Shown piece after piece: positions 1-8,279 of a stretch of 64,000 nucleotides of DNA. The notes under the pieces are model-generated. The model had not been told where the DNA came from. It saw only the letters and a program-made list of their open reading frames with translations, and did not search any database. This DNA is from Pseudomonas sp. ICMP 561 (GTDB lineage: Bacteria > Pseudomonadota > Gammaproteobacteria > Pseudomonadales > Pseudomonadaceae). A program made the position numbers and the translations under genes. The stretch spans positions 1-64,000 of the forward strand of contig NZ_LKBT01000056.1 in assembly GCF_002699985.1 (NCBI RefSeq), read 5' to 3'. Numbering within the stretch: the first letter of the stretch is position 1; every line of letters begins with the position of its first letter.

Positions 1-773
1 GAGATGCAAAAAACGGTTATGTCTCAATCAAAGTGTCACCTATGTGAATGCACTTTTTTGTAACCCATGTGGTTGATCCGTACATGCCCCACCACTTGGT
101 GCCTCGCTGTCGCTCGGCATGCCCGTAATCCGATATTGCTGCGTGGGGCCGCCGCCACCGGCCATCCATGGCCTGAGGCGGCTAAACCGGCATCCCTGCC
201 GGTTTACCCCACACAGCAATATCGAATTCCGGCCGGCGTGGTTTAACGGGGCGCTTCAGATCAAGATCAAGATCAAGAGCAGATGCAGAAGCAGATCAAA
301 AGCAGAGCGAAAACGGCGGTAGCGCCTCGGAATGGTAGGAGCGAACTTGTTCGCGAGACGTCAGCACAGCCAACACAGACGTCGTCTGACACACCGCTTC
401 GCAGCCTTCGGCAGCTCCTACAGAACGTCGGCAAACCCAAGAAAACAGGTCGGCTGTCAGGCCGCCGCGCTTTTGATTTTGATCTGAGGCGCCCCGTTAA
501 ATCACGCTGGCCGAACGCGGATTTGAAACCGTGGGTAACCCGGCAGGACGCCGGGTTAGCCGCATTGGGCCATGGATGGCCCGTTGCGGCGGCCCACGGT
601 TTCAGATCTGCGGGCGGGTACACCGAGCGACAGCGAGGTGCCGAGTGATGGGGCAAGAGCCTTTTGGTTACTTTTGGGCTGTTCAAAAGTGACGCGCTGT
701 AAAAGCGCAACCAATATCAGCCGTTACCCAATAATGGATATGTACCCAAAAGCACGAGCACTAAATCAGCACC
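1..773. repeat. Gene-free imperfect inverted-repeat element (~0.57 kb)
   Basis: No convincing gene is present. Three pairs of arms face each other: about 86-115 with 624-655, 143-173 with 566-597, and 241-267 with 477-503, so most of 84-655 folds on itself imperfectly. A smaller hairpin sits inside the left half (131-147 with 207-224). A mixed pair of short REP-like arms occupies the centre (334-423). Open frames on both strands run through the palindrome and have no ribosome binding site, so I treat them as chance. Bases 1-83 precede the arm and show nothing recognisable. Confidence 0.7.
334..423. repeat. Hybrid REP pair
   Basis: The left arm is of the GTAGGAGCGAACTTGTTCGC type; the right arm is the complement of the GTAGGAGCTGCCGAAGGCTG type. 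The two arms therefore come from different repeat families and pair only over the shared GTAGGAGC head. Confidence 0.75.
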
Positions 774-1067
774 TCATTCCCCACCCGCACAAACAGGCGA
801 AACCGGCGCAGCGCCGGTTTTCGCCCACTCGACCGGCGTATAGGTGTGCAACGCCAGGGCATGAAACTCGCCCATCAAGCCGCCCAGAATGCCGTAGACC
901 TTCTGGTGCCGCTTGACAGCGTTAAGCCCCTCGAATTGCTCACTGACAATCACAGCCTTGTAGTGAGTCTGCTCGCCACGGCTATGCATATGGCTCTCAT
1001 CAAGCACTTGCAGATGCAATGGTTGAAACACAGCCAGCGCTGACTCGATTCGCGTTTGCATAGTCAT
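774..1067 (-). CDS. bolA: BolA family protein
   Basis: Small (97 residue) BolA-fold protein. The family binds [2Fe-2S] clusters together with monothiol glutaredoxins and also acts in morphology and stress regulation. Seen here: the conserved FEGLNAVKRHQKVYGILG-like helix and loop at about residues 44-61, with the His region typical of BolA. The first Met (MTMQ) lies 15 bases beyond the stop of the DUF2059 gene upstream; a second Met two codons on is possible, and neither has a strong Shine-Dalgarno. It is transcribed leftward with the DUF2059 gene. Confidence 0.85.
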   Translation of the reverse strand: MTMQTRIESALAVFQPLHLQVLDESHMHSRGEQTHYKAVIVSEQFEGLNAVKRHQKVYGILGGLMGEFHALALHTYTPVEWAKTGAAPVSPVCAGGE

Positions 1068-1082
1068 GACGGGCTTCGCTTA

Positions 1083-1610
1083 TCAGGGCTTTTTGGCAGG
1101 AGCAGGAGCGGCTTTCTTGGAAGGCTCCAGTTCAGTCGTCATGTCAGCCAGCAGCTTGTTGACGACAGGAACAGCGCTTTCCAGCTTGCCCTGAGTCAAT
1201 TGAGCGGACTGCTGAGTCAGCTCAGGCATCTTGGTCAGAACCTTCTTGCCCAATGGAGACTGGTAAAACGCAACCAGATCCTTCAACTCACTTTCAGTGA
1301 AGTTCGCCGTGTAAAGCTTGACCATATCCGGCTTCAGCTTGTTCCAGCCGATGGCCTGGTCCAAAGCAGCGTTGGCTTTGGCCTGGTAAGTTTCGAGAAC
1401 GGCTTTTTTAGCCTCTGGTGCTTTGGTTTCGGCGAAACGCTGAGCAAACATCTGTTGTACTTGCATGTACACCGGGGTGCCCAGCTTGTCGGCGTTAGCC
1501 AGTTTCAAGAAGGTTTCAGCGCTGGCGTTGTGGCTGGCGGTATCGGCAAGAACCTGGCCGCTGGCACATACCAGAACAGCCGCAGTACAGATGGCGCGAA
1601 GACGGGTCAT
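1083..1610 (-). CDS. DUF2059 domain-containing exported protein
   Basis: 175 residues with a clear signal peptide (basic MTRLR, hydrophobic stretch, VLA-type cleavage near residue 22), so probably periplasmic. The body is helical and ends in a proline/alanine/lysine-rich tail. The segment KDLVAFYQSPLGKKVLTKMP, about residues 110-130, is the hallmark of DUF2059. Function is unknown. It is divergent from fumC (170-bp gap) and lies directly upstream of bolA with a 15-base gap, so the two are probably cotranscribed. Confidence 0.8.
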   Translation of the reverse strand: MTRLRAICTAAVLVCASGQVLADTASHNASAETFLKLANADKLGTPVYMQVQQMFAQRFAETKAPEAKKAVLETYQAKANAALDQAIGWNKLKPDMVKLYTANFTESELKDLVAFYQSPLGKKVLTKMPELTQQSAQLTQGKLESAVPVVNKLLADMTTELEPSKKAAPAPAKKP

Positions 1611-1780
1611 CGAGTTTCCTTTCTAGCAGTCGAGGCAGAACCTCAGGGCCGACCATTCTGCGCCCATGTCTGCTTTTGGCTCAACCCCTGACTGCCCAAG
1701 CGGTTAAAAACCACGATCGGGGGAACCCAGATAGGATCATGGAGCCTAAACTGCGCATACAAACTTAAGGAGTGAGTCCA

Positions 1781-3175
1781 GTGAGCCGCACAGAAACCGA
1801 TAGCATTGGTCCGATCGACGTTCCCGATGACGCTTACTGGGGAGCTCAGACTCAACGCTCACTGATCAATTTCGCCATTGGCGACGAGCACATGCCGTTG
1901 CCGGTGCTGCATGCTCTGGCCCTGATCAAGAAGGCCGCCGCCCGGGTCAATGACCGCAACGGCGACCTGCCTGCAGACATCGCCCGGCTGATCGAACAAG
2001 CTGCCAACGAAGTGCTCGCGGGCGAGCTGGACTCGCAATTCCCGCTGGTGGTCTGGCAGACCGGCAGTGGCACCCAGAGCAACATGAACGTCAACGAAGT
2101 TATTGCCGGACGGGCCAACGAACTGGCGGGTCAGGGACGTGGCGGCAAGACTCCCGTGCATCCAAACGACCACGTCAACCGCTCGCAAAGCTCCAACGAT
2201 TGCTTCCCGACAGCCATGCATATCGCGGCTGCGCAGGCCGTCAAAGAACAGCTGTTGCCAGCGATTGCAGAGCTGTCCTCGGGCCTGGCCGAGCAGTCGG
2301 CACGCCACATGAAGCTGGTGAAAACCGGGCGCACGCACATGATGGACGCGACGCCGATCACCTTCGGCCAAGAGCTGTCGGCCTATGTTGCACAACTGGA
2401 TTACGCCGAAAAAGCCATTCGCGCCACCCTCCCCGCGGTCTACGAACTGGCCCAGGGCGGAACGGCAGTCGGCACCGGTTTGAATGCGCCCCATGGTTTC
2501 GCTGAAGCAGTGGCTGCAGAGGTGGCCGCGTTGTCCGGTCTGCCGTTTGTGACCGCACCTAACAAATTCGCCGCACTGGCGGGCCACGAACCGTTGATGG
2601 CCTTGTCGGGCGCGCTGAAAACTCTGGCCGGGACGCTGATGAAAATCGCCAACGACCTGCGCTTGCTGGGCTCCGGTCCCCGGGCCGGGTTTGCCGAGGT
2701 GAAGCTCCCTGCCAATGAACCGGGCAGTTCAATCATGCCAGGCAAGGTCAACCCGACGCAGTGCGAAGCGCTGTCGATGCTGGCCTGTCAGGTGATGGGT
2801 AACGACGTCACTATCGGTTTCGCCGCCAGCCAGGGCCATCTGCAATTGAACGTGTTCAAGCCCGTGCTGATTCACAACTTGCTCCAGTCGATTCGCTTGC
2901 TGGGTGATGGCTGCCGTAACTTCAACGAGCATTGCGTGGCGGGCATGGAACCCGATGCCGGGAAAATGGCTGAGCATCTTGAGCGTGGCCTGATGCTGGT
3001 GACGGCCCTGAACCCGCATATCGGTTATGACAAGTCCGCACAAATCGCCAAAAAAGCCTACAGCGAAGGCCTTACCCTGCGTGAAGCGGCACTCGCACTG
3101 GGCTATCTCACCGATGAACAGTTCGACGCCTGGGTGCGACCGGAAAAAATGCTCGAGGCAGGCAGTAATGGTTGA
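1781..3175 (+). CDS. fumC: Class II fumarate hydratase
   Basis: Converts fumarate to L-malate in the TCA cycle; iron-independent, cytosolic homotetramer. 464 residues, the usual length. Seen: the superfamily signature GSSIMPGKVNP near residue 315, NVNEVI and the GRTHMMDATP active-site region. A longer frame begins at a GTG at 1772, but that codon overlaps the AAGGAG ribosome binding site (1767-1772); the GTG at 1781 has proper spacing and gives MSRTETDSIG. The 3' end overlaps the next gene by 8 bases. Oxygen-stable fumarases are often used under iron limitation or oxidative stress, but I see no Fur box here. Confidence 0.95.
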   Translation: MSRTETDSIGPIDVPDDAYWGAQTQRSLINFAIGDEHMPLPVLHALALIKKAAARVNDRNGDLPADIARLIEQAANEVLAGELDSQFPLVVWQTGSGTQSNMNVNEVIAGRANELAGQGRGGKTPVHPNDHVNRSQSSNDCFPTAMHIAAAQAVKEQLLPAIAELSSGLAEQSARHMKLVKTGRTHMMDATPITFGQELSAYVAQLDYAEKAIRATLPAVYELAQGGTAVGTGLNAPHGFAEAVAAEVAALSGLPFVTAPNKFAALAGHEPLMALSGALKTLAGTLMKIANDLRLLGSGPRAGFAEVKLPANEPGSSIMPGKVNPTQCEALSMLACQVMGNDVTIGFAASQGHLQLNVFKPVLIHNLLQSIRLLGDGCRNFNEHCVAGMEPDAGKMAEHLERGLMLVTALNPHIGYDKSAQIAKKAYSEGLTLREAALALGYLTDEQFDAWVRPEKMLEAGSNG

Positions 3176-3782
3176 GGCCCGACACGGCGCGACACGGCTG
3201 GAAGGTGACGGCAAACGGATTCTGATGATTTTCGGTACGCCGAAAAGCGCCAGCTTCGGCCATGCCTTGGGCGAAGCCTATGCACAAGGTGCCCGCAGCG
3301 GCGGGCATGTGGTGCGCATGCTGAAACTGAGCGAACTGGATTTCGACCCGGTGCTGCATAACGGTTATCAGCAAAGTCAGATGCTTGAGCATGACTTGCT
3401 GGAAGCCCAGCGCGAGATCCATTGGGCTGAGCATCTGGTGTTTGTCTATCCGGTCTGGTGGGGCGGCTTGCCGAGCCTGCTGACAGGGTTTCTGGACCGG
3501 GTGCTGATGCCCGGTTTTGCCTTCAAGAGCCATGGCCGCAAGAGTGCGGCTAACGAATTGCTCAGAGGCCGCACGGCGGAACTGCTGGTCACGATGGACA
3601 CACCGCCGCGCTACTTCCGATGGGTATATGGTGCCCCGGCACATCGGCAGATGGTCCGCACCGTATTGGCCTTCTGTGGCATCAAGACCAAACGCCTCAG
3701 CGAGTTTGCGCCGGTGCAGACTTCGACTGAGGAGCAACGTCAGCAGTGGCTCAAAAAAGCCGAACAGCTCGGTAAACGCTAA
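3168..3782 (+). CDS. NAD(P)H-dependent quinone oxidoreductase, flavodoxin-like fold
   Basis: 204 residues, predicted FMN/FAD flavoprotein that reduces quinones or similar acceptors by two electrons. Seen: N-terminal beta strand ILMIFGTPKSASFGHAL that binds the flavin phosphate, and the family motif YPVWWGGLPSLLTGFLDRVL at about residues 87-106, typical of MdaB/NQO1-like enzymes. The chosen ATG lies inside the fumC end (8-base overlap), implying translational coupling. Its stop overlaps the stop of the convergent EamA gene by 4 bases. The physiological acceptor cannot be read from the sequence. Confidence 0.88.
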   Translation: MVEARHGATRLEGDGKRILMIFGTPKSASFGHALGEAYAQGARSGGHVVRMLKLSELDFDPVLHNGYQQSQMLEHDLLEAQREIHWAEHLVFVYPVWWGGLPSLLTGFLDRVLMPGFAFKSHGRKSAANELLRGRTAELLVTMDTPPRYFRWVYGAPAHRQMVRTVLAFCGIKTKRLSEFAPVQTSTEEQRQQWLKKAEQLGKR

Positions 3783-4741
3783 ACCTGACTCGCCAGCCTG
3801 GCTTTGCGCGCGCGCAGGCCAGCCAGCAAAGACGGCCCTAGCGCTACCACCGCCGAACCCACTACTACCAGCACTGCCCCGCCATATCCCAACGCGTTGA
3901 TATCCTCATGTTTGACGAAATCCGGCCACAGCCAGGCGGCGACGGCAACCGATGCGAAGGTCACTAACGGCGTCAACGCGAGGGTTGCACTGACCCGGGA
4001 TGCTTCCCAATGGGCCAGCGCTTCAGCAAACGCACCATAGGCAACCAGGGTATTCAGGCAGCATGCCAGCAACAGCCAGCCCTGCACCGGGCTTAGCAGT
4101 AATGCTTCCATCGGATGCGCCCAAGGTGTGATCACCAAAGCGCAAAACAGGTAGATCACCATCATCACCTGGAATGAATTCCACACGGTCAACAGTTGCT
4201 TCTGGCTCAGGCCATAGAACGTCCAGACTGTCGCCGCCAGGAAAGCAATCAGTACGCCTGTGGTGTATTCGCTCATGGATGTCAGCAGTTCTGCGAGCCG
4301 CTGATTGAAGAACAACGTAAAACCGATCAGCAACACCGCCAGACCAAAGCCCTGAGCAATGGTAAAGCGCTCCTTGAACAGGAAAACGCTGCCGATCAGC
4401 AGCAGGATCGGCCCCACCTGAATGATCAATTGCGCGGTGCCGGGGCTGAGAATCTGCAGGCCAAGCAGGTACAGGATGTAATTGCCGACCAGACCGAAGA
4501 CTGCCAGCGCCACGAGGCCTTTACCGCGCATGCCCAGCGCTTTGAAACTGGGCAATTGCCGTTTCGCGGCCAGCCAGATGAACAACAACATCCCCGATAC
4601 CATCAGCCGAAACCAGGTCACTGTGACCGGGTCCATCACCTGCAGAACCTGCTTGAGCTTGATCGGCAGAATGCCCCACAGGAACGCGGTAACCAGCGCC
4701 AGACAAAGGCCATAGACCCAGCGGCCAGAAGAAATATGCAT
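3779..4741 (-). CDS. EamA/DMT-family membrane transporter
   Basis: 320 residues with about ten hydrophobic segments in two homologous five-helix halves, the EamA (RhaT/DMT) layout. The first helix carries the family sequence ALVTAFLWGILPI. Members export amino acids, nucleosides or other metabolites across the inner membrane; the substrate here is unknown. Convergent with the quinone reductase gene with a 4-base overlap of the two stops, leaving no room for a terminator between them. Confidence 0.88.
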   Translation of the reverse strand: MHISSGRWVYGLCLALVTAFLWGILPIKLKQVLQVMDPVTVTWFRLMVSGMLLFIWLAAKRQLPSFKALGMRGKGLVALAVFGLVGNYILYLLGLQILSPGTAQLIIQVGPILLLIGSVFLFKERFTIAQGFGLAVLLIGFTLFFNQRLAELLTSMSEYTTGVLIAFLAATVWTFYGLSQKQLLTVWNSFQVMMVIYLFCALVITPWAHPMEALLLSPVQGWLLLACCLNTLVAYGAFAEALAHWEASRVSATLALTPLVTFASVAVAAWLWPDFVKHEDINALGYGGAVLVVVGSAVVALGPSLLAGLRARKARLASQV

Positions 4742-4838
4742 TAAGAAGAAGTCCCGGATATAAAGCAGGGAGACAGTCTAGGCCCTACGAGCCTGACGAC
4801 ACAGTTACAGTTGCGCAGTGAGAACGCTGACAAGTGTT

Positions 4839-5453
4839 TTAGTCAGCCTCGACCTGGCGCGGTTCAACGTGATTACGCTGGTAGGTTTCGTCGCCCATGG
4901 CTGCGATCTGCTGGTCGATCAGCGCCTCAAAGGGCACTAGCAAGGGCGCGAATGAACGCGGGGCCTCAATAATCTGCAAGGCGCAGGTGATCGCTTCCAG
5001 TGTCGAAAGCGCGTCCGGCCCCGGTGCTTTTCGCAGGCGGTAGCGCGATTCAGGAGCATTGGCCAGCGTCACTCGCGGCAGCGCGGCCAGCTCCGGATTC
5101 AGATGCAACAGCTTGCGCGCCTTGCGCCAGGTTCCGTCCGGGACCACCAATAGAATCGGCAGACTGTCCACTGGCTGCGCCACCAGATTCTGCGCGCCCT
5201 CCCCCGGGAACAATAGACGCGGTCGATAGCCCGGCGGATTGAGCAACGCGTGCAAATCCTCGAAAACCTCACCCACTACCGACTGGGAATTATTCAGTCC
5301 TAGCGCCGCCAACCGCGCGGTATTCAGCGCATGGTTCACTTCACTGGGATGCTGCAGGATCAGAACACGGGTGCGGCTGTCCAGCTGTGGGATCAGTGAG
5401 CACAGGCAATGGCTTTCGGGACGCAGACAACGTTCGCAGCGCGGGCGGGACAT
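4839..5453 (-). CDS. tapT: DTW-domain tRNA-uridine aminocarboxypropyltransferase
   Basis: 204 residues. The DTW family (E. coli YfiP/TapT) transfers the 3-amino-3-carboxypropyl group of S-adenosylmethionine to U47 of some tRNAs. Seen: an N-terminal cysteine cluster CERC..ESHCLC suited to zinc binding (residues 6-18), VLILQHPSEVNHALNT, and the name-giving motif as PDGTWRKARKLL near residues 104-115 (DGTW in place of DTW with one insertion). Separated by 9 bases from the upstream gbuR, so possibly cotranscribed with it. The symbol rests on homology of family only. Confidence 0.85.
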   Translation of the reverse strand: MSRPRCERCLRPESHCLCSLIPQLDSRTRVLILQHPSEVNHALNTARLAALGLNNSQSVVGEVFEDLHALLNPPGYRPRLLFPGEGAQNLVAQPVDSLPILLVVPDGTWRKARKLLHLNPELAALPRVTLANAPESRYRLRKAPGPDALSTLEAITCALQIIEAPRSFAPLLVPFEALIDQQIAAMGDETYQRNHVEPRQVEAD

Positions 5454-5462
5454 CGGTGTTCC

Positions 5463-6356
5463 TCAGATCGGGTTGAGTTGCGCTTTGAGCAAGTCGCGGA
5501 AAGTCTGGATCAACGGCTCACGACTACGTCCGCGCCGCACGATCATGGAGAACGGTGCCTGATAGCCAAACGTTGCTGGTAGCAGAACACGTAGATGACC
5601 AGAGTCCACCCAGGATTGCGCGTAGTGCTCAGGCAAGTAACCGATGTAAGCGCCCGACAGCACCAGAATCAATTGCGCCTCCATGCTTTCCACGGTGGCA
5701 GCGCTGTGCTTGAAACCGTGCCGGGCCAGCTCTGCCTGGCTCCAGTAACCGCGCCCGACCATCCGTTGCTGGGCGATGACAGGCTCAGGGATACGCCGTT
5801 CGGTAAACAACGGGTGGCGATTACTGCAATACAGCCAGTGCTGCTCGCGATACAACGGCTGGTAAAGCAAGCCGTTCATGCGTGTGGAAAACGAACCAAT
5901 GGCCAGATCCAGACGGTTATCCAGCACGCCCAGTTGCAACTCGTAAGGGCTCATCACTGAAAGATGCAAATGCACGGCGGGATGTTCGGCGCTGTACGCA
6001 CCGATCACTTCGGCAAACGGCAAAGCCCGATCGCTGACGGTGGAGTCCAGCACACCGAGGTTCAGGGTGCCGCGCAGTTCACCCTTGAGCGCTGCGGCGT
6101 AGAGCTCGAAGCCTTCAAGCTCGCCGAGCAGGCGCAAAGTTTCCTGATGGAACAGCTCTCCCTTGCTGGTCAGGCTGAAACCGCCCCGGCCTCGATGACA
6201 CAAGACGATGCCCAGCGCGGCTTCAAGTTGGCTCATATAAGTACTGATCGCCGAGGTCGACAGGTTCAATTCCTGTTGCGCACTGGCAAAGCCTTGATGA
6301 CGCACCACACTGGCGAAAATCCGCAGGAGTTTGAGATCGGGTAAAGCGCTGGGCAT
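5463..6356 (-). CDS. gbuR: LysR-family regulator, probable GbuR
   Basis: 297 residues: N-terminal winged helix-turn-helix (residues about 5-65, SAQQELNLSTSAISTYMSQLE as recognition region) and a periplasmic-binding-like effector domain. Divergent from the guanidinobutyrase gene across a 295-bp gap, as gbuR and gbuA are in P. aeruginosa, where GbuR activates gbuA with guanidinobutyrate as inducer. The assignment therefore rests on synteny plus family. A REP pair lies in the shared intergenic region, closer to gbuR. Confidence 0.82.
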   Translation of the reverse strand: MPSALPDLKLLRIFASVVRHQGFASAQQELNLSTSAISTYMSQLEAALGIVLCHRGRGGFSLTSKGELFHQETLRLLGELEGFELYAAALKGELRGTLNLGVLDSTVSDRALPFAEVIGAYSAEHPAVHLHLSVMSPYELQLGVLDNRLDLAIGSFSTRMNGLLYQPLYREQHWLYCSNRHPLFTERRIPEPVIAQQRMVGRGYWSQAELARHGFKHSAATVESMEAQLILVLSGAYIGYLPEHYAQSWVDSGHLRVLLPATFGYQAPFSMIVRRGRSREPLIQTFRDLLKAQLNPI

Positions 6357-6394
6357 GGAGGGGTCCGGTAGAAAATCAAAATGTAATCACAACC

Positions 6395-6489
6395 CCTGTG
6401 GGAGCGAATTCATTCGCGAAAGGGCCATTGCAGACAATGAAAAAGTGTCGTCTGGCAAAACGCCTTCGCGAATGAATTCGCTCCCACAG
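6395..6489. repeat. REP pair, GAATTCATTCGC type
   Basis: Two facing arms, GTGGGAGCGAATTCATTCGC and its complement, separated by about 45 bases, between gbuR and gbuA. Same family as the pair at 54008-54101. Confidence 0.9.
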
Positions 6490-6651
6490 ACAGCGTTAGG
6501 GCGATGCTTTCGCGCTGTTACGAGACCCGCAGCTTAGCCCAAAACCGCTTTAGTTCTGAAATTCCTGAACTAAGTATTTCGCCCCAGCGATTGTTCCTCG
6601 CCCCCATGCTTCGCAAAATCGGCCCATTGAAACCAACGCTGAGGCATTCTC

Positions 6652-7602
6652 GTGGACAAGATTTTTCACCAGCCACTGGGCGGCAACGAAATGCCGCGCT
6701 TCGCCGGTATCGCCACCATGATGCGCTTGCCGCATTTGCAAACCGCAGCTGGTCTGGATGCTGCATTTGTCGGGGTTCCCCTGGATATTGGCACCTCTCT
6801 GCGCGCCGGCACCCGCTTCGGTCCTCGCGAAATCCGCGCCGAATCGGTGATGATCCGTCCCTACAACATGGCCACCGGCGCTGCGCCGTTTGACTCGCTG
6901 TCCGTCGCAGACATTGGCGATGTTGCCATCAACACGTTCAATCTTCTGGATGCCGTGCGCATCATCGAAGAGGCCTACGACGAAATCCTCGGCCACGACG
7001 TGATCCCTCTGACACTGGGTGGCGACCACACCATCACCCTGCCCATCCTGCGGGCCATCCACAAGAAGCACGGCAAGGTCGGTCTGGTGCATATCGACGC
7101 CCACGCCGACGTCAACGACCACATGTTTGGCGAAAAGATTGCCCACGGCACCACGTTCCGCCGTGCCGTTGAAGAGGGTCTGCTGGACTGTGACCGCGTT
7201 GTGCAGATTGGCCTGCGCGCCCAGGGTTACACCGCCGAAGACTTCAACTGGAGCCGCAAACAGGGTTTCCGCGTGGTCCAGGCCGAGGAATGCTGGCACA
7301 AGTCACTCGCGCCTTTGATGGCTGAAGTGCGGGAGAAAGTCGGCGACGGCCCGGTTTATCTGAGTTTCGACATCGATGGCATCGACCCGGCCTGGGCACC
7401 TGGTACCGGCACCCCGGAAATCGGCGGGCTGACCACGATTCAAGCCATCGAGATCATTCGTGGCTGCCAGGGTCTGGATCTGATCGGTTGTGATCTGGTG
7501 GAAGTCTCGCCGCCCTACGACACCACAGGTAACACCTCGTTATTAGGTGCCAACCTGCTTTATGAAATGCTCTGTGTTTTACCGGGCGTTGCTCATCGCT
7601 GA
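6652..7602 (+). CDS. gbuA: Guanidinobutyrase / agmatinase-family ureohydrolase
   Basis: 316 residues, ureohydrolase of the arginase/agmatinase fold. Manganese ligands are visible in GGDHTITLP (about residue 123), DAHADVND (about 149) and SFDIDGIDP (about 238-246). The N-terminus (DKIFHQPLGGNEMPRF) and whole chain closely resemble P. aeruginosa GbuA, which hydrolyses 4-guanidinobutyrate to GABA and urea, rather than the agmatinase SpeB; automatic annotation would say agmatinase. Starts with GTG, with a weak upstream purine tract. Followed by an intrinsic terminator. The adjacent divergent LysR gene supports a catabolic, inducer-controlled role in arginine/guanidino compound use. Confidence 0.88.
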   Translation: MDKIFHQPLGGNEMPRFAGIATMMRLPHLQTAAGLDAAFVGVPLDIGTSLRAGTRFGPREIRAESVMIRPYNMATGAAPFDSLSVADIGDVAINTFNLLDAVRIIEEAYDEILGHDVIPLTLGGDHTITLPILRAIHKKHGKVGLVHIDAHADVNDHMFGEKIAHGTTFRRAVEEGLLDCDRVVQIGLRAQGYTAEDFNWSRKQGFRVVQAEECWHKSLAPLMAEVREKVGDGPVYLSFDIDGIDPAWAPGTGTPEIGGLTTIQAIEIIRGCQGLDLIGCDLVEVSPPYDTTGNTSLLGANLLYEMLCVLPGVAHR

Positions 7603-7617
7603 GCTGTATCTCTGCGC

Positions 7618-7650
7618 AAAAAGGATGCCTCAGGGCATCCTTTTTTATTT
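7618..7650 (+). terminator. Intrinsic terminator of gbuA
   Basis: Perfect stem AAGGATGCC / GGCATCCTT (7621-7629 with 7634-7642), 4-base loop, then a run of T. Confidence 0.92.
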
Positions 7651-7779
7651 CCCGTGAACACGACAGATGGCGAGGATATTGGCGAATATGAGCTAGCCTT
7701 AAAGGCATAGCCGAATGGACACTCCCCTTGTTTTACGGAAGTCAGGGCTGATCCTCCAACGACAGAACAGGGGATTATC

Positions 7780-8034
7780 ATGGATCGTGACGAAGTGCGA
7801 AGGTACGTCGAGGGAGCCCTTGGGGTGATCCTCGTCGACAAATCAGTGATTAGAGAGAGCCGAACTCTCGAAGACCTTGTTCTTGACGAAGAAGACATTG
7901 ATGAGCTTTTCAAGAAGCTTCACGAATCTGGAATCAACGTCAAGAAACGGGAAAAAGAGGAAGCGTTGAAGCACCCCGAAAGCACAACAGTGATGGCGTT
8001 GATTGATCACATCTTTGTGAGCTTGCAGAAATGA
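7780..8034 (+). CDS. Acyl-carrier-like small protein lacking the phosphopantetheine serine
   Basis: 84 residues, ATG preceded by AGGGGAT. The chain follows the acyl carrier protein layout: helix 1 VRRYVEGALGVI, then RTLEDLVLDEEDIDELFKKL where ACPs have the DSL motif, then a final helix TVMALIDHIFVSL. The position of the prosthetic-group serine is occupied by Glu (LDEED instead of LDSLD), so it should not be loadable. It may be a structural partner or regulator; the function is unknown. It stands alone, between the gbuA terminator and a microprotein on the other strand. The ACP resemblance is my reading of pattern, not a database result. Confidence 0.75.
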   Translation: MDRDEVRRYVEGALGVILVDKSVIRESRTLEDLVLDEEDIDELFKKLHESGINVKKREKEEALKHPESTTVMALIDHIFVSLQK

Positions 8035-8110
8035 CAGCGTGTCGTGTTACTCAACGGAAAACACGCTTTCGGGCAGTTTCAGGTAATCAAGACCTGAACG
8101 CTACGACGAC

Positions 8111-8128
8111 GGGACGCGGTCGCGTCCC
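8111..8128. other. GC-rich hairpin without T run
   Basis: GGGACGCG GT CGCGTCCC, a perfect 8-bp stem. It lies between the 84-residue gene and the convergent microprotein gene, so it may protect or separate the two 3' ends, but neither strand shows the T tract of an intrinsic terminator. Confidence 0.5.
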
Positions 8129-8150
8129 GGGAGGGATGGCGCGGTACTGA

Positions 8151-8279
8151 CTACCGACGCTGAGGCTGACGGCGCCGTTTGTCATCGGTGCGCACCGGTA
8201 CAGGTTGCAATTTAGGGCGCTCGATCAAACCCAGAGCAACCCCGAGATCATGAAGCCAATCTTGCAATTTAGTGTCCAT
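8151..8279 (-). CDS. 42-residue arginine-rich microprotein (PA1414-like)
   Basis: A short frame of 42 codons: starts MDTKLQDWLHDLGVALGLIE and ends in a basic tail DDKRRRQPQRR. The ATG is preceded on its strand by the strong purine tract AAGGGGGG, spaced correctly. An amphipathic helix followed by a proline/arginine tail is apparent. From memory it resembles the P. aeruginosa PA1414 family, a short, very highly expressed gene near gbuA whose locus is linked to the anaerobically induced sRNA SicX; that link is recollection, not checked. A long leader of over 100 bases lies upstream. Confidence 0.72.
   Translation of the reverse strand: MDTKLQDWLHDLGVALGLIERPKLQPVPVRTDDKRRRQPQRR

Noticed and set aside
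273..710. Overlapping frames on both strands near the left end
   Set aside because: They lie across the large palindrome and REP arms and lack start signals.
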